From: Acidobacteriota bacterium
Lineage (GTDB): Bacteria; Acidobacteriota; Terriglobia; Acidiferrales; UBA7541
Reading direction: 5' to 3'
Assembly: GCA_023481105.1 (NCBI GenBank)
Contig: JAMCWK010000108.1
Coordinates: 1-59,103 of the forward strand
DNA: 59,103 nt
Part shown: positions 16,368-25,488 of the stretch, in pieces
Layout: each line of letters opens with the position of its first letter
Numbering within the stretch: the stretch's first letter is position 1
Notes under the pieces: generated by a model
Database searches by the model: none
What the model saw: the letters and a program-made list of their open reading frames with translations, nothing else
Told to the model about the DNA's origin: nothing
Made by a program: the position numbers and the translations under genes

Positions 16368-18959
16368 ATGGAAATCCCGGCTCAATGCATCTCAACATCT
16401 GCTCAAGTGGAGTGCCCAGTGGACGCAGGGAACCAGCCCCAGAAGTGCCTTCGGTATGTCTTGGCTGTCCTTGTTCTTCTCTTACTGACGGGGGAATGTC
16501 TCGTTCCGCGCCGGACGCTGGAGGCCCACACCATCCTCATTGCAAAGACAATTGAGCGCCCGGCCGAATTGTGCCGAGGTCCCGAAGCCAAGGGGGAGGT
16601 GGGCCATTTTCTGCTGATGAACGCGGAGATCAAAGCGGTGATTTCCGCGGCGGATTATGCTTACGCGTTCTCGAGTTCGGGCGGCAACATTCTGGACCTG
16701 GCGCGTACCGCCGACAACTACGACGGTTTTACCCATTTCTACACGCTGCTGAACACCTACTGGCCAAACCAGGCGCACTACACAAACGTCCAAGTGCTGC
16801 AAGACGGGAGCAACGGCAAGCTGGCGGTAGTCCGCGCGACCGGGTACGACCTCGGGGCTCCGAACATTCAGGTGGTGACGGACTATCAGTTGGGTCTGCA
16901 CGACCGTTTCGTCACCATCGTGACGACGCTCACCAATCGGAGTGACCAGGCTGTCCAGGACTACGCCGTGGGCGATGCCGTGCAATGGGGCGTGACCGAC
17001 AATTTTGCCCCTGGGGTGGGCTACGAGTTGCTCAACGTCAACAGGTCATTCCCCTGGGTGGCTGCACAAGGAAACCAGATCAGCTACGGCTATGCCACCG
17101 ACGCTGAGAGCTTTGATTCCATGAACCATTCCACCTGGACGGATAGCTATGTCCGCCACATTACCCTCAGCCCGCACCAGCCGTTTGTCTTCAGAAGATT
17201 CTTGTCGGTCGGAACCGGTAGCGTTGCGTCCGCTGTGCAGGTACTACTGTCCATGAAGCACATGCCGCTCGGAACAATCGAGGGTTTTCTGCGGCAGGGA
17301 GGGACCACCGCGCCGATTCGTGGGGCGGCCGTTTTTCTCCGCACCGAAGCAGCGTCACCCTTCCTGACAACCACCAGCGATAGCCGAGGACGCTTTGTTG
17401 CCGAGGTTCCTGCGGGCTCGTATGAAGTGTCCGCGACCGCGCCCGGCCGGGCGGCTGCTAAGCCCCGGAAGATCGACGTGGAACCAGGCAAAACGACCAC
17501 CGTTGATTTTGGATTTGGAGCCCGGGGCGTGGTGCACTTTGAAGTGCGCGATGCGCAGAGCGGTCAACTCCTGCCGGCGAAGCTCGTCGTCACATCCCCC
17601 GAGGGCCCCAACCCGTATCTGGGGAGCCCCGACAAAGCAACGGGCGCGCTCAATAGTGTCTTTACAGCAACTGGCACGGGCGAATTTTCGGTCCCGCCCG
17701 GCCGCTACCGGGTCGCTGCCACGCACGGTCTGGCGTATTCGGTGGCCTGGGGCGATGTAACCGTCTCCGGCAGGGCAGCATCCCCGCTCCGCCTGACACT
17801 GCGCCGAGAAGTGTCAACGCCAGGTTGGTTCACGGCCGATTTTCACGTGCATGCCAGTCCCAGCGACGATAGCACCGTGAGCCTGGCCGACCGGGTGACC
17901 AGCTTGGTGGCGGAGGGAATCCAGGTGGTGGCCTCTGCCGACCATAACATCATTTCCGATTACTCCTCTACTATCCGGACTCTGGGCCTCACCTCAAAAC
18001 TGTTCTCACTGGCTGGCAATGAACTCACAACGGTGGAATGGGGGCATTTCAACGTGTTCCCATTGCTTTATCGGCCGCAGCATCGCTGGGGCGGGGCGAT
18101 GGACGTACGGGGGAAGAACCCGGAAACCCTCTTTGCCGAAGCGCGCGCGCTGGACGGCGGCCGGGACAAGGTGATCGAGATAAATCACCCGCGCTGGCCG
18201 TATCAAAGGCATGCCTACTTTGACAATGTGCAATTGGATGTAGGGGACTTGGAGGGTTCTAGGGCGCGCGGTTTTTCGCTCAACTTCGATGCCCTGGAGA
18301 TCATGAACGGGTTGTGGAGTGGCGAAGGCTACTTTGCCACGGAAACGATTTTGAAGGACTGGTTCGCCCTCCTGAATCGGGGCTATCGATTCACCGCGGT
18401 CGGGAATTCCGACTCTCACACCGTGGTCACGCAGGAAGTGGGATATCCGCGCAACTATGTCTTCCTGGGGGAGGCCACAACCATCCGGGGACTAAACCAG
18501 CCGGCAGCGAGAAAGACAAGCGAGCAGGCTGTGGTCCAGGCGATCAAGCGTCATCGAGTCGTGGTGTCGAACGGTCCCTTTGTGTCGTTCAAGGCCGGAG
18601 GGGAATCGCGCATTGGCGACATACTCTCAATTCCCCCCAGCAAAGGCGCAGTCAAGTTGGAGATTCATGCGCAGTGGCCCCAGTGGATGGGGCCGATGGA
18701 CACCCTACAGGTCTTTGTCAACGGAAAGGAGTTGAAGGCGATCCCGCTGTCAGGGATCAACTCTCCTGCAAACCTGACGGTTGAGTTCTCGCCGGACGCA
18801 GACACTTGGGTGGTCGTTACTGTGCGAGGGAGCCGGCCGATGGATCCGGTGCTGCCCACTTGGAAAGGCCGGGCCAATACGCCATTCGCGATCACCAACC
18901 CCATCTGGATCGATTGGGACGGCAACGGAACATTTGACCCGCCTGTGGGGAAATTCTAG
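16368..18959 (+). CDS. Secreted CehA/McbA-family (PHP-type) metallohydrolase
   Basis: Large exported protein of 863 aa from ATG 16368, which has GGAGG upstream; a GTG at 16293 is a poorer start. A late hydrophobic segment (YVLAVLVLLLLTG, about 30-42) suggests export. Residues 60-300 resemble a sugar-binding-like beta domain. A carboxypeptidase-regulatory-like repeat lies near 308-380, and a second beta domain follows. The catalytic PHP-like part starts at about 485: DFHVHAS (H493, H495), SADHN (D525, H526), GNELTT, EINHPRWP, and GNSDSH near the end. These are metal ligands of the PHP/CehA family, which cleaves phosphate or carbamate esters. The true substrate is unknown. It lies between the relic and the functional pilC2 cluster and may be an insertion there. 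Confidence 0.8.
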   Translation: MEIPAQCISTSAQVECPVDAGNQPQKCLRYVLAVLVLLLLTGECLVPRRTLEAHTILIAKTIERPAELCRGPEAKGEVGHFLLMNAEIKAVISAADYAYAFSSSGGNILDLARTADNYDGFTHFYTLLNTYWPNQAHYTNVQVLQDGSNGKLAVVRATGYDLGAPNIQVVTDYQLGLHDRFVTIVTTLTNRSDQAVQDYAVGDAVQWGVTDNFAPGVGYELLNVNRSFPWVAAQGNQISYGYATDAESFDSMNHSTWTDSYVRHITLSPHQPFVFRRFLSVGTGSVASAVQVLLSMKHMPLGTIEGFLRQGGTTAPIRGAAVFLRTEAASPFLTTTSDSRGRFVAEVPAGSYEVSATAPGRAAAKPRKIDVEPGKTTTVDFGFGARGVVHFEVRDAQSGQLLPAKLVVTSPEGPNPYLGSPDKATGALNSVFTATGTGEFSVPPGRYRVAATHGLAYSVAWGDVTVSGRAASPLRLTLRREVSTPGWFTADFHVHASPSDDSTVSLADRVTSLVAEGIQVVASADHNIISDYSSTIRTLGLTSKLFSLAGNELTTVEWGHFNVFPLLYRPQHRWGGAMDVRGKNPETLFAEARALDGGRDKVIEINHPRWPYQRHAYFDNVQLDVGDLEGSRARGFSLNFDALEIMNGLWSGEGYFATETILKDWFALLNRGYRFTAVGNSDSHTVVTQEVGYPRNYVFLGEATTIRGLNQPAARKTSEQAVVQAIKRHRVVVSNGPFVSFKAGGESRIGDILSIPPSKGAVKLEIHAQWPQWMGPMDTLQVFVNGKELKAIPLSGINSPANLTVEFSPDADTWVVVTVRGSRPMDPVLPTWKGRANTPFAITNPIWIDWDGNGTFDPPVGKF

Positions 18960-19102
18960 CTGGGAACGGAAACGTGCGCTTTCTGCCATGGTGGCCGCAG
19001 CCAAAAATCTCTCAGTCAGACAGGGCCATGGGGTACGAGGTTCTTCGTCGCCCTGACTCTTCGAAGTAAGTTCTTGTTTTCCTATTCACAACCAAGTCGC
19101 AT

Positions 19103-19178
19103 CTTGGGATGAGAAGGGCGGCATCAGTTTGGTCAGGAGCGAGGTGCAGGTGTGCTAGACTCACGACGGCGCGGAGGA
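19103..19178 (+). repeat. Upstream-region repeat, copy B, with extended -10 promoter of the second pilus cluster
   Basis: Matches 15907-15982. It contains TGC-TAGACT at 19153-19161, about 57 bases before the pilC2 ATG. The rest of the 258-nt gap 18960-19217 has no recognisable gene. Confidence 0.7.
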
Positions 19179-19217
19179 AGACAACGCATACTCAGGTAGC
19201 GCGCATCGAGTTTCGCA

Positions 19218-20432
19218 ATGGCTGAATTTGAATGCAAAGTGGCGGACCCCGCCGGGAAAATATCGGTGCAGGTGGAAGCCGCACAATCGGAAGCAGAAGC
19301 GCGGCAGCGCCTGGGCGACCGCGGGCTCTACGTCTATTCCGTGCGACAACGTGCCCGGCTCTTGCCGCAGCTGGGCGAACGGCGTGGCGGACGCACAGTA
19401 GGCGGCACAGATTTTCTGATCTTCAATCAGCAATTCAATACGCTAATCAAGGCCGGATTGCCCATCTTGAAGGCGCTGGACCTGCTGGCGGAGCGCGCAG
19501 CGGTGCCGAGGCTGCGGCCGCTGCTGCGCGACGTGCGCGACCGCGTGCGCGAGGGCGCATTGCTCTCAGAGGCGCTAGAAAAGGAAGGTGCCTTCCCCAA
19601 GGTGTACACCACTTCGGTGCTGGCCGGTGAGAAAAGCGGCAACCTGAGCGGCGTGCTCGAGTACTTTATCGCCTACCAAAAAGTGACGACCGGATTCCAG
19701 CGGCGGCTAGTGGCCGCGCTGATTTATCCGTGCATCCTGGTCATCGTGACCACGCTGATTCTGAGCTATATCGTCGCCTACGTGATCCCGCAGTTTGCGA
19801 GGCTATATACCGAACTCAACGTGCCGCTGCCTACCACGACGCAATTCCTGGTGACCATGGCTGTGGGATACCGGTGGTATTTCCTTGGGGTGATCGTGGC
19901 AATCGTCCTCGGGGCTACCGGCGCATATGCCTGGTCGTTCTCGGAAAAGGGCGGAGTCGCGGTGGACCGGTTTAAATTCCGTTTCCCGGTGTTCGGCGAA
20001 ATCTGGGTGAAGTTCCAAGTGGCGCAATTGGTGCGCACACTGGCTACCCTGCTGGCAGGCGGGACGCCGCTGGTAAACGCGCTGGAGACCACGGCAAATG
20101 CGACCGACAGCCGTCTAATAGGAGGTGCAGTCGCGCAGTCCGCCCAGCGCGTGCGGGAAGGCGCATCACTTCACCAGAGCCTGGCGGACACGGGGGTCAT
20201 GCCCGCCTTGGCTATTGAAATGATCGAGGTAGGCGAGGCGACCGGAGCGCTGGCGCCCATGCTGAGCAGTGTAGCGGAGTTTTACGAGGAGGACGTGAAT
20301 CTGCGTTTACAGGCGCTGCTGAACTTGATCCAGCCGGTGATTTTGGTATTGATGGCCATTGTGGTAGCCTTCATTTTGATTTCATTGTACTTGCCAGTCT
20401 TTCAGTTTTCGCTCTCGGGTACCGCGAGGTAG
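19218..20432 (+). CDS. Second PilC/GspF-type platform protein
   Basis: Inner-membrane platform of a pilus or type II secretion-like machine, 404 aa. An unusual short N-terminal domain (about 1-60: EFECKVADPAGK) precedes two T2SSF domains starting near TDFLIFNQQFNTLIKAG (about 66) and VAQLVRTLATLLAGG (about 268). Hydrophobic segments follow at about 170-195, 218-238 and 374-396, ending ILISLYLPVFQF. The protein differs clearly from PilC at 5946-7154. It starts a tight run pilC2-pilB2-pilM-pilN-pilO and continues to a pseudopilin. ATG 19218 has no strong Shine-Dalgarno sequence. A degenerate copy of part of this gene is at 15992-16084. Confidence 0.92.
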   Translation: MAEFECKVADPAGKISVQVEAAQSEAEARQRLGDRGLYVYSVRQRARLLPQLGERRGGRTVGGTDFLIFNQQFNTLIKAGLPILKALDLLAERAAVPRLRPLLRDVRDRVREGALLSEALEKEGAFPKVYTTSVLAGEKSGNLSGVLEYFIAYQKVTTGFQRRLVAALIYPCILVIVTTLILSYIVAYVIPQFARLYTELNVPLPTTTQFLVTMAVGYRWYFLGVIVAIVLGATGAYAWSFSEKGGVAVDRFKFRFPVFGEIWVKFQVAQLVRTLATLLAGGTPLVNALETTANATDSRLIGGAVAQSAQRVREGASLHQSLADTGVMPALAIEMIEVGEATGALAPMLSSVAEFYEEDVNLRLQALLNLIQPVILVLMAIVVAFILISLYLPVFQFSLSGTAR

Positions 20433-20438
20433 CAAAGG

Positions 20439-22067
20439 ATGGGTTCTTCGGAGCATGATCTGAAGTCCAATTCCGTGGGTATGGAGGCGCAAGAGGTCGA
20501 ACAAACCCGGCGACTCGCCGACCGCTATCGCTGCCCCTTCATTGACCTGCGCGAGCAGAGGATTGACCCTGAGCTGTTTCGCGCGATTCCCGCCGAACTG
20601 ATGTTCCGCTACAATTTCGTACCGCTTGAATCCCACAACAATTCTCTAGTCATCGCGGTGGCGGATCCCAGCCAGTTACTGCTGACAGACGAACTGGCGC
20701 TTTTGTTGGGGAAGAAACTTGTTCTGAAAGTGGCCACGGCACTGCAAATCGGGGAACTGCTGAAACGCACGGAACAATCCCAGCGCGTACTGGAGCAGGC
20801 GACGGAAGGGTTTGCGCTGCAAGTGGTGAGCGAGGAAGAGGGCGAAGAGACTATCAGCGCCGACCGCATCACGCGGGACACCGCCGTGAACCCGGTGGTG
20901 CGGCTGGTGGACACCGTAATTTTCACGGCGCTGGAGAGGAGGGCCAGCGACATCCACATCGAATCGCGGGCCGCGGAAGTGGTGGTGAAGTACCGTATTG
21001 ACGGCGTACTGCAACAGGCCATGGCACCGCTGGCCAAAGAATGGCACTCGACGATTCTTTCGCGCATCAAGGTGATGAGCGAGCTGGACATCGCCGAGCG
21101 CCGCGTGCCGCAGGACGGCCGCTTCCGCGTGCGCTACAAGGGAAGGTTTATTGATTTCCGCGTGTCCATCATGCCGGCGATTCACGGCGAAGATGCCGTG
21201 CTGCGCGTGTTGGACAAGGAAACGTTGAGCGAAAAATTCCGTAACTTGACGCTGGACGTGGTTGGCTTTTCAGAGACAGACATCCACAAGTTCCGTCGCT
21301 ACATTCGCGAGCCGTACGGAATGATTCTGGTGACCGGGCCGACGGGCTCGGGCAAAACCACCACGTTGTACGCGGCAATCAATGAGATCAAGTCGGAAGA
21401 AGACAAGATTGTGACCATCGAAGACCCGGTAGAATACCAGATCCGCGGGATCACGCAAATTCCAGTGAATGAGAAAAAGGGGCTGACGTTCGCGCGCGGG
21501 CTGCGGTCCATTTTGCGGCACGACCCGGACAAAATTCTGGTGGGCGAAATTCGCGACCTGGAAACGGCGCAGATTGCCATTCAATCGGCGCTGACAGGGC
21601 ACCTGGTGTTCACCACGGTGCACGCGAATAACGTGACGGACGTAATCGGGCGGTTCGTGAACATGGGTGTGGAGCCGTACAACTTTGTATCCGCGCTGAA
21701 TTGCATCCTGGCGCAGCGGTTGGTGCGCATCATCTGCGATAGCTGCAAGAAGTGGGTGAGCTATCCGCCGGCCGTGCTGGAAGAAGCCGGGCTGAACGCG
21801 AAGGAATGGGCGGGAAGCAAGTTCGCCGAAGGCGCGGGATGCCTGGACTGCTCCGGGAGCGGGTTTCGCGGGCGAACCGCCATTCACGAATTGCTGGACC
21901 TCTCCGACCACATCCGCGAAATGATCGTCAACCGGCGCCCGACCTCGGAAATCAAACGCGCCGCGCGCGAAGAGGGTATGACATTTTTGCGTGACTCCGG
22001 TGTGGCCAAAGTGCGCGCGGGAATTACGACGCTGCGCGAAATCAACAAGGTGACGTTCATTGAGTAA
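20439..22067 (+). CDS. Second assembly ATPase of PilB/GspE type
   Basis: Secretion/pilus ATPase of 542 aa. An MshEN-like N-terminal domain (RYRCPFIDLREQRIDPELF...) is followed by N2 and ATPase domains. Walker A is GPTGSGKTTTLYAAI, the Asp box IVTIEDPVEYQI, Walker B ILVGEIRDLE and the His box GHLVFTTVHANN. Cys-x2-Cys motifs (ICDSCKKW and GCLDCSGSGF) build the zinc site of the GspE/PilB branch. The N-terminal MshEN region is divergent and starts without the usual LGE/LI motif. It begins six bases after pilC2 and overlaps the next gene by 8 bases. It most likely powers the machine built by the following PilM/N/O proteins. Confidence 0.93.
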   Translation: MGSSEHDLKSNSVGMEAQEVEQTRRLADRYRCPFIDLREQRIDPELFRAIPAELMFRYNFVPLESHNNSLVIAVADPSQLLLTDELALLLGKKLVLKVATALQIGELLKRTEQSQRVLEQATEGFALQVVSEEEGEETISADRITRDTAVNPVVRLVDTVIFTALERRASDIHIESRAAEVVVKYRIDGVLQQAMAPLAKEWHSTILSRIKVMSELDIAERRVPQDGRFRVRYKGRFIDFRVSIMPAIHGEDAVLRVLDKETLSEKFRNLTLDVVGFSETDIHKFRRYIREPYGMILVTGPTGSGKTTTLYAAINEIKSEEDKIVTIEDPVEYQIRGITQIPVNEKKGLTFARGLRSILRHDPDKILVGEIRDLETAQIAIQSALTGHLVFTTVHANNVTDVIGRFVNMGVEPYNFVSALNCILAQRLVRIICDSCKKWVSYPPAVLEEAGLNAKEWAGSKFAEGAGCLDCSGSGFRGRTAIHELLDLSDHIREMIVNRRPTSEIKRAAREEGMTFLRDSGVAKVRAGITTLREINKVTFIE

Positions 22068-23013
22068 CGCGGGGACATTGGGGGGCCTGCTGGGCTGGCT
22101 CGACGCGGTGCCGCATCCAGCGATGGCCTGTGAAATCGCAGCCGGGCATGTTGCCGTGGCGGCATGGACCGGCGGACGCCTGGGGCTGGACGGCTTCGCG
22201 CTGGAACCGTTAAGCGAAGGCGCGCTGGCGGTGTCGCCGCTGGAGCTGAATATCGTGGACACTGCGGCTGTGAGCGGTGCCTTAGCGCGCGCGTTGAACA
22301 AAGCGCACGGGCGAGGCAAGGATGTGGCCCTTCTGCTGCCGGATCAAGTGGTTCGCGTGTTTATTCTGCATTTCGATACATTTCCAAAGCGCGCTGACGA
22401 AGCAGCACCGCTGCTGCGCTGGCGGTTGAAAAAGAGCGTGCCGTTTGATGTAGAAGAGGCGGTCGTTTCCTATAGCACGCAGCCGGCCCGGGGCGAGGGC
22501 GTGGACGTTGTTGCCAGCATTGCGCAGCGGAAAATTGTGCGTCAGTACGAGGAAGTCGTCGAGGCAGCGGGACTGAGCCCGGGCGTGGTGCTGGGTTCTA
22601 CTCTAGCTACACTGCCGCTGCTGGATGGCGAGCGTCCCACGCTGCTGGCGCGGGTGACCAGCCGGACGCTGACCACGGTGATAACTCGCGGGGAAGTGCT
22701 GTGCGTGTACCGGTGCACCGAGCTACCGATGGGCGCGGACGAGCTGGAACCTGCGACGCTGCTGGAAGAGATCTATCCCGCCCTAGCGTATTACCAGGAC
22801 AACTGGAAAGAAACCGTGCAGCAGGTGCGGCTCGCGGGGCTCGGCGGGCGCACGGACGAATTCCGGCAAGTGCTGGAATCGGAGCTGAACTGCAGCGTAG
22901 CGGCGCTGGTGGCCTCCTCAGCGGTGGAAAACCGCTTAAGCGGGGACGCCAAGACGCTGGTGGACCGACAAATGGATGCGCTGGTGGGCTGGATGCTAAA
23001 CCGCGGCGCGTAG
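22060..23013 (+). CDS. PilM-like actin-fold protein
   Basis: 317-aa cytoplasmic member of the PilM/GspL actin-like group. The order of conserved segments is an N-terminal LGWLDAVPHPAMACEIAAGH, a dimer/nucleotide region KDVALLLPDQVVRVFILHFD, LLRWRLKKSVPFDVEEAV (a characteristic PilM segment) and then EEVVEAAGLSPGVVLGSTL. The start is TTG 22060, overlapping the pilB2 stop (ATTGAGTAA), which implies translational coupling. An internal ATG at 22123 would remove conserved residues. PilM binds the cytoplasmic tail of PilN, encoded next. The ATP-binding residues cannot be judged without alignment. Confidence 0.8.
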   Translation: MSNAGTLGGLLGWLDAVPHPAMACEIAAGHVAVAAWTGGRLGLDGFALEPLSEGALAVSPLELNIVDTAAVSGALARALNKAHGRGKDVALLLPDQVVRVFILHFDTFPKRADEAAPLLRWRLKKSVPFDVEEAVVSYSTQPARGEGVDVVASIAQRKIVRQYEEVVEAAGLSPGVVLGSTLATLPLLDGERPTLLARVTSRTLTTVITRGEVLCVYRCTELPMGADELEPATLLEEIYPALAYYQDNWKETVQQVRLAGLGGRTDEFRQVLESELNCSVAALVASSAVENRLSGDAKTLVDRQMDALVGWMLNRGA

Positions 23014-23040
23014 CCGCGGTGGAAAAGTAGCGAAACGAGA

Positions 23041-23673
23041 ATGAAAGTCCGACTGAACCTGGCGACGTCGCCGCTGGAAAACAACCGGCGGTTTGTTCTG
23101 GGGAGCACGCTGCTCGGGGCGGCAGCGCTGGCGGCGCTGCTGATGCTGTCGTCGAGCGCATTCCGAAATTGGAATGCCAACCGCAACGTGCGCAACGAAA
23201 TGGCTGACTTGAACGCAAAGATGAAGGACTTCCGGGAGCAACGCAAGGACCTGGATGAGTTCTTCAAGCTTCCGGAGACCAAGAAGATCATGGACCGGGC
23301 GGCTTTCTTGAACGCGCTGATTGAACAGCGCAGCTTCCCCTGGACCAAGATGTTCACCGACCTGGAGCGGTTGTTGCCGGAAGGTGTGCGCGTAGTGAGT
23401 ATTTCACCGCGCATGGCCGGCACGCGCGTGGAAGTGAAGTTGAATATCGGAGCGCAGACGGATGAGGGGAAGTTGAAGCTCATCGAGAAGCTCGAGAAAT
23501 CGAAGGAGTTTGAGCGCATCCAGGTAATGAGCGAAACGCGGCCCACGCGGCCGGAAGAAGGCGACCGCGTGTTGCTGGAGCTGGTAGCGTTTTACACGGC
23601 CGTGGATTTGCCCGCAGCAGAAACTGCGCCCGCGAAGACGGCAGCGAAAGGCAAAACGGAGCCGACAGAGTAA
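23041..23673 (+). CDS. pilN: PilN-like assembly protein
   Basis: Bitopic inner-membrane protein of 210 aa. A short cytoplasmic N-terminus MKVRLNLATSPLENN matches the PilN motif (basic, NLA followed by a hydrophobic helix) that binds PilM. The transmembrane segment is at about 20-40, then a coiled coil (about 45-90: EMADLNAKMKDFREQRK) and a ferredoxin-like periplasmic domain (about 110-185). The C-terminal Ala/Lys-rich tail (PAAETAPAKTAAKGKT) is disordered. The stop codon overlaps the pilO start (TAATG). Confidence 0.85.
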   Translation: MKVRLNLATSPLENNRRFVLGSTLLGAAALAALLMLSSSAFRNWNANRNVRNEMADLNAKMKDFREQRKDLDEFFKLPETKKIMDRAAFLNALIEQRSFPWTKMFTDLERLLPEGVRVVSISPRMAGTRVEVKLNIGAQTDEGKLKLIEKLEKSKEFERIQVMSETRPTRPEEGDRVLLELVAFYTAVDLPAAETAPAKTAAKGKTEPTE

Positions 23674-24215
23674 TGGGCCGGAACAGCAAACGATGGAAGC
23701 AGTGGGTGCGCGCCGGGCTGGTGGTGCTGCTGGCGGCCGACGCGCTGCTGCTCTACGCGAATTGGAGCTCGACCGATGCAGGCTCCAAGGCTGCCGCGGC
23801 GCAGCTCATTCCACTGCGCACGCAGGAGCAACTGTACCGCGCGGACGTGAGGCGCGTGGCGGACATCCGCGGGCGGCTTTCTGAAATCCAGCGCAATTCG
23901 GAGAAGTTTTATGGCGACGAGTTCCTGGCTACCGCTACGGGCTATTCGACGATTGTCGGGGACCTGAACAAGATCTCCAAAGCGTCAGATCTGCGGGCGA
24001 CTAATGTCACGTTCAAGGAGCGGCCGCTGGAGGCGCGCGGCGTGACGGAGGTCACCGTGAGCGCGACGGTGGAGGGCAACTACGTGAGCGTGGTGCGCTT
24101 CATCAACGGCCTGGAGCGCTCCGACAATTTTTACTTATTGGACAGTTTGGCGCTGGCTTCCGCGACCGGAGGCAGCATCAAGCTCAACCTGCAACTGCGG
24201 ACGTATTTCCGCTGA
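23673..24215 (+). CDS. pilO: PilO-like assembly protein
   Basis: Bitopic inner-membrane protein of 180 aa. Transmembrane segment at about 11-27 (WVRAGLVVLLAADALLLYA), then a coiled coil (LRTQEQLYRADVRRVADIRG) and a periplasmic domain with the pattern LRATNVTFKERPLEARGVTEV and VSVVRFINGLERSDNFYLL, typical of PilO/GspM. It starts at an ATG overlapping the pilN stop by one base (TAATG), so it is translationally coupled. It would form a heterodimer with PilN. Confidence 0.82.
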   Translation: MGRNSKRWKQWVRAGLVVLLAADALLLYANWSSTDAGSKAAAAQLIPLRTQEQLYRADVRRVADIRGRLSEIQRNSEKFYGDEFLATATGYSTIVGDLNKISKASDLRATNVTFKERPLEARGVTEVTVSATVEGNYVSVVRFINGLERSDNFYLLDSLALASATGGSIKLNLQLRTYFR

Positions 24216-24224
24216 TTGGAACGC

Positions 24225-24740
24225 ATGACGCAGAAATATCAACTCTACCTGCTGGGGGCGCTGCTGGTGCTGCTGGCGTCAGTGTGGGTGTTCAACTGGA
24301 ACCAGTCGCCGCAACTGGCGGGTATGTTCGGAGGAAATGAAAAGTTCGAGCCCTTGAGCGTTGATAATCCGTTTTTGCGCATGGACAAGTTGGAGCGAAT
24401 CCGCAAGCTGGAATACAGCGGGTCGCGGCGCAGCATCTTCACGGCCTATTTGCCTGCGCCGCCTGCTCCACTGATCCCCAAGGTTGATCCTTCGCAGCTT
24501 CCGCCGCCACCGGAGCAGCCGCTCACGTTGCCGGTGAAGTTTTTCGGCTACGCATCGGACCCCAATTCCGGACGGAAGCGCGCGTTCTTCACCAACGGCG
24601 AGGATGTTTTTATCCTGAGCGAAGGCGAAATGCTTCAAAACCGTTACCGCCTGCTGCGCATCGGAAATGCCACCGCGGATTTTGAAGAAATCATGTCCGG
24701 CAAGCGCGCCACCCTGCCCCTGGAATTGCCTGGGACGTAG
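24225..24740 (+). CDS. PilP/GspC-like small periplasmic protein
   Basis: 171-aa protein with one membrane segment (about 5-24: YQLYLLGALLVLLASVWVF). A flexible Pro-rich linker (around 75-100: PAPPAPLIPKVDPS) leads to a compact beta domain (TLPVKFFGYASDP...KRAFFTNGEDVFILSEGE), the fold expected for PilP or GspC HR domains. It sits just after pilO (nine bases) and before the pseudopilin, the slot PilP occupies. No lipobox is seen, so it is anchored by a helix rather than lipid. ATG 24225 was chosen over a TTG three codons earlier. The assignment rests on position and architecture. Confidence 0.6.
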   Translation: MTQKYQLYLLGALLVLLASVWVFNWNQSPQLAGMFGGNEKFEPLSVDNPFLRMDKLERIRKLEYSGSRRSIFTAYLPAPPAPLIPKVDPSQLPPPPEQPLTLPVKFFGYASDPNSGRKRAFFTNGEDVFILSEGEMLQNRYRLLRIGNATADFEEIMSGKRATLPLELPGT

Positions 24741-24744
24741 CCAC

Positions 24745-25461
24745 ATGACCACGCGAAAAAAAGCGAGGGGATATGCGTTGCTGATGGTGTGCTTTCTGGC
24801 GGCGTTGATCGTGATTGCCACGGCTGCGGCCGTGCCCAGCATTTTGACGGAAGGCCAGCGCGTGAAGGAAGCTGAGCTGATCTGGCGCGGGGAACAATAC
24901 GCCCGCGCGGTGCGGCTCTACTACCGCAAGTACGGGCGATTCCCGCAGTCCTTCGAGGATCTGACCGAGCCGAAGGGGCAGATCCGCTTCTTGCGTAAGG
25001 CCTATGCGGAACCCATGAACCGCAAGGATGGTAGCTGGCGCCTGATTTATGTGGGGCCGAATGGAGAATTGATCGGGAGCATGAAGGCTTCCAACATCTT
25101 TGGACGACCGGCGGGCTCGGCACCGGGCGGTGCAATCCCGTTCGGACAACCGCCGCGCCCTGCTGGCGAACAGCGCCCTCAGGATACGCCAATGGGCGGA
25201 CAACTAACTACGCCTGCGCCTCCACCCAGCGTGGCAAAAATGCCCGGGCCGGAAGGGAGAGTGTATGGCGGGAACATCATCGGCGTGGCCAGCAAGATCG
25301 AGAAGAGATCGATTCGAGTTTACAAGGGTGCATCGAACTACAACGAATGGGAATTCATGTGGGATCCCGCGGCGGATGGAATGATTATTGGGCCGGCAGG
25401 GTCGCGGCCCGCCGGGCCGCCGGGGAAGGCGCCTACGGGAACAACAAGACCGAGGCAGTAG
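24745..25461 (+). CDS. Pseudopilin-like protein with long Pro/Gly-rich linker
   Basis: 238 aa. N-terminal MTTRKKARGYALLMVCFLAA looks like a prepilin leader (Gly before Tyr) and hydrophobic helix, but the Glu normally found at +5 is absent. A GspG-like segment follows: EAELIWRGEQYARAVRLYYRKYG and LTEPKGQIRFLRKAYAEPM. Residues about 115-165 are rich in Pro, Gly and Gln. A last domain (GGNIIGVASKIEKRSIRVY..WEFMWDP) resembles similar acidobacterial pseudopilins. The stop is at 25461; the next genes are on the other strand. No secretin gene follows in this window. ATG 24745 was chosen over an out-of-family start at 24667. Confidence 0.65.
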   Translation: MTTRKKARGYALLMVCFLAALIVIATAAAVPSILTEGQRVKEAELIWRGEQYARAVRLYYRKYGRFPQSFEDLTEPKGQIRFLRKAYAEPMNRKDGSWRLIYVGPNGELIGSMKASNIFGRPAGSAPGGAIPFGQPPRPAGEQRPQDTPMGGQLTTPAPPPSVAKMPGPEGRVYGGNIIGVASKIEKRSIRVYKGASNYNEWEFMWDPAADGMIIGPAGSRPAGPPGKAPTGTTRPRQ

Positions 25462-25488
25462 CAAACACACTGTAGCTACCCAACCAAA

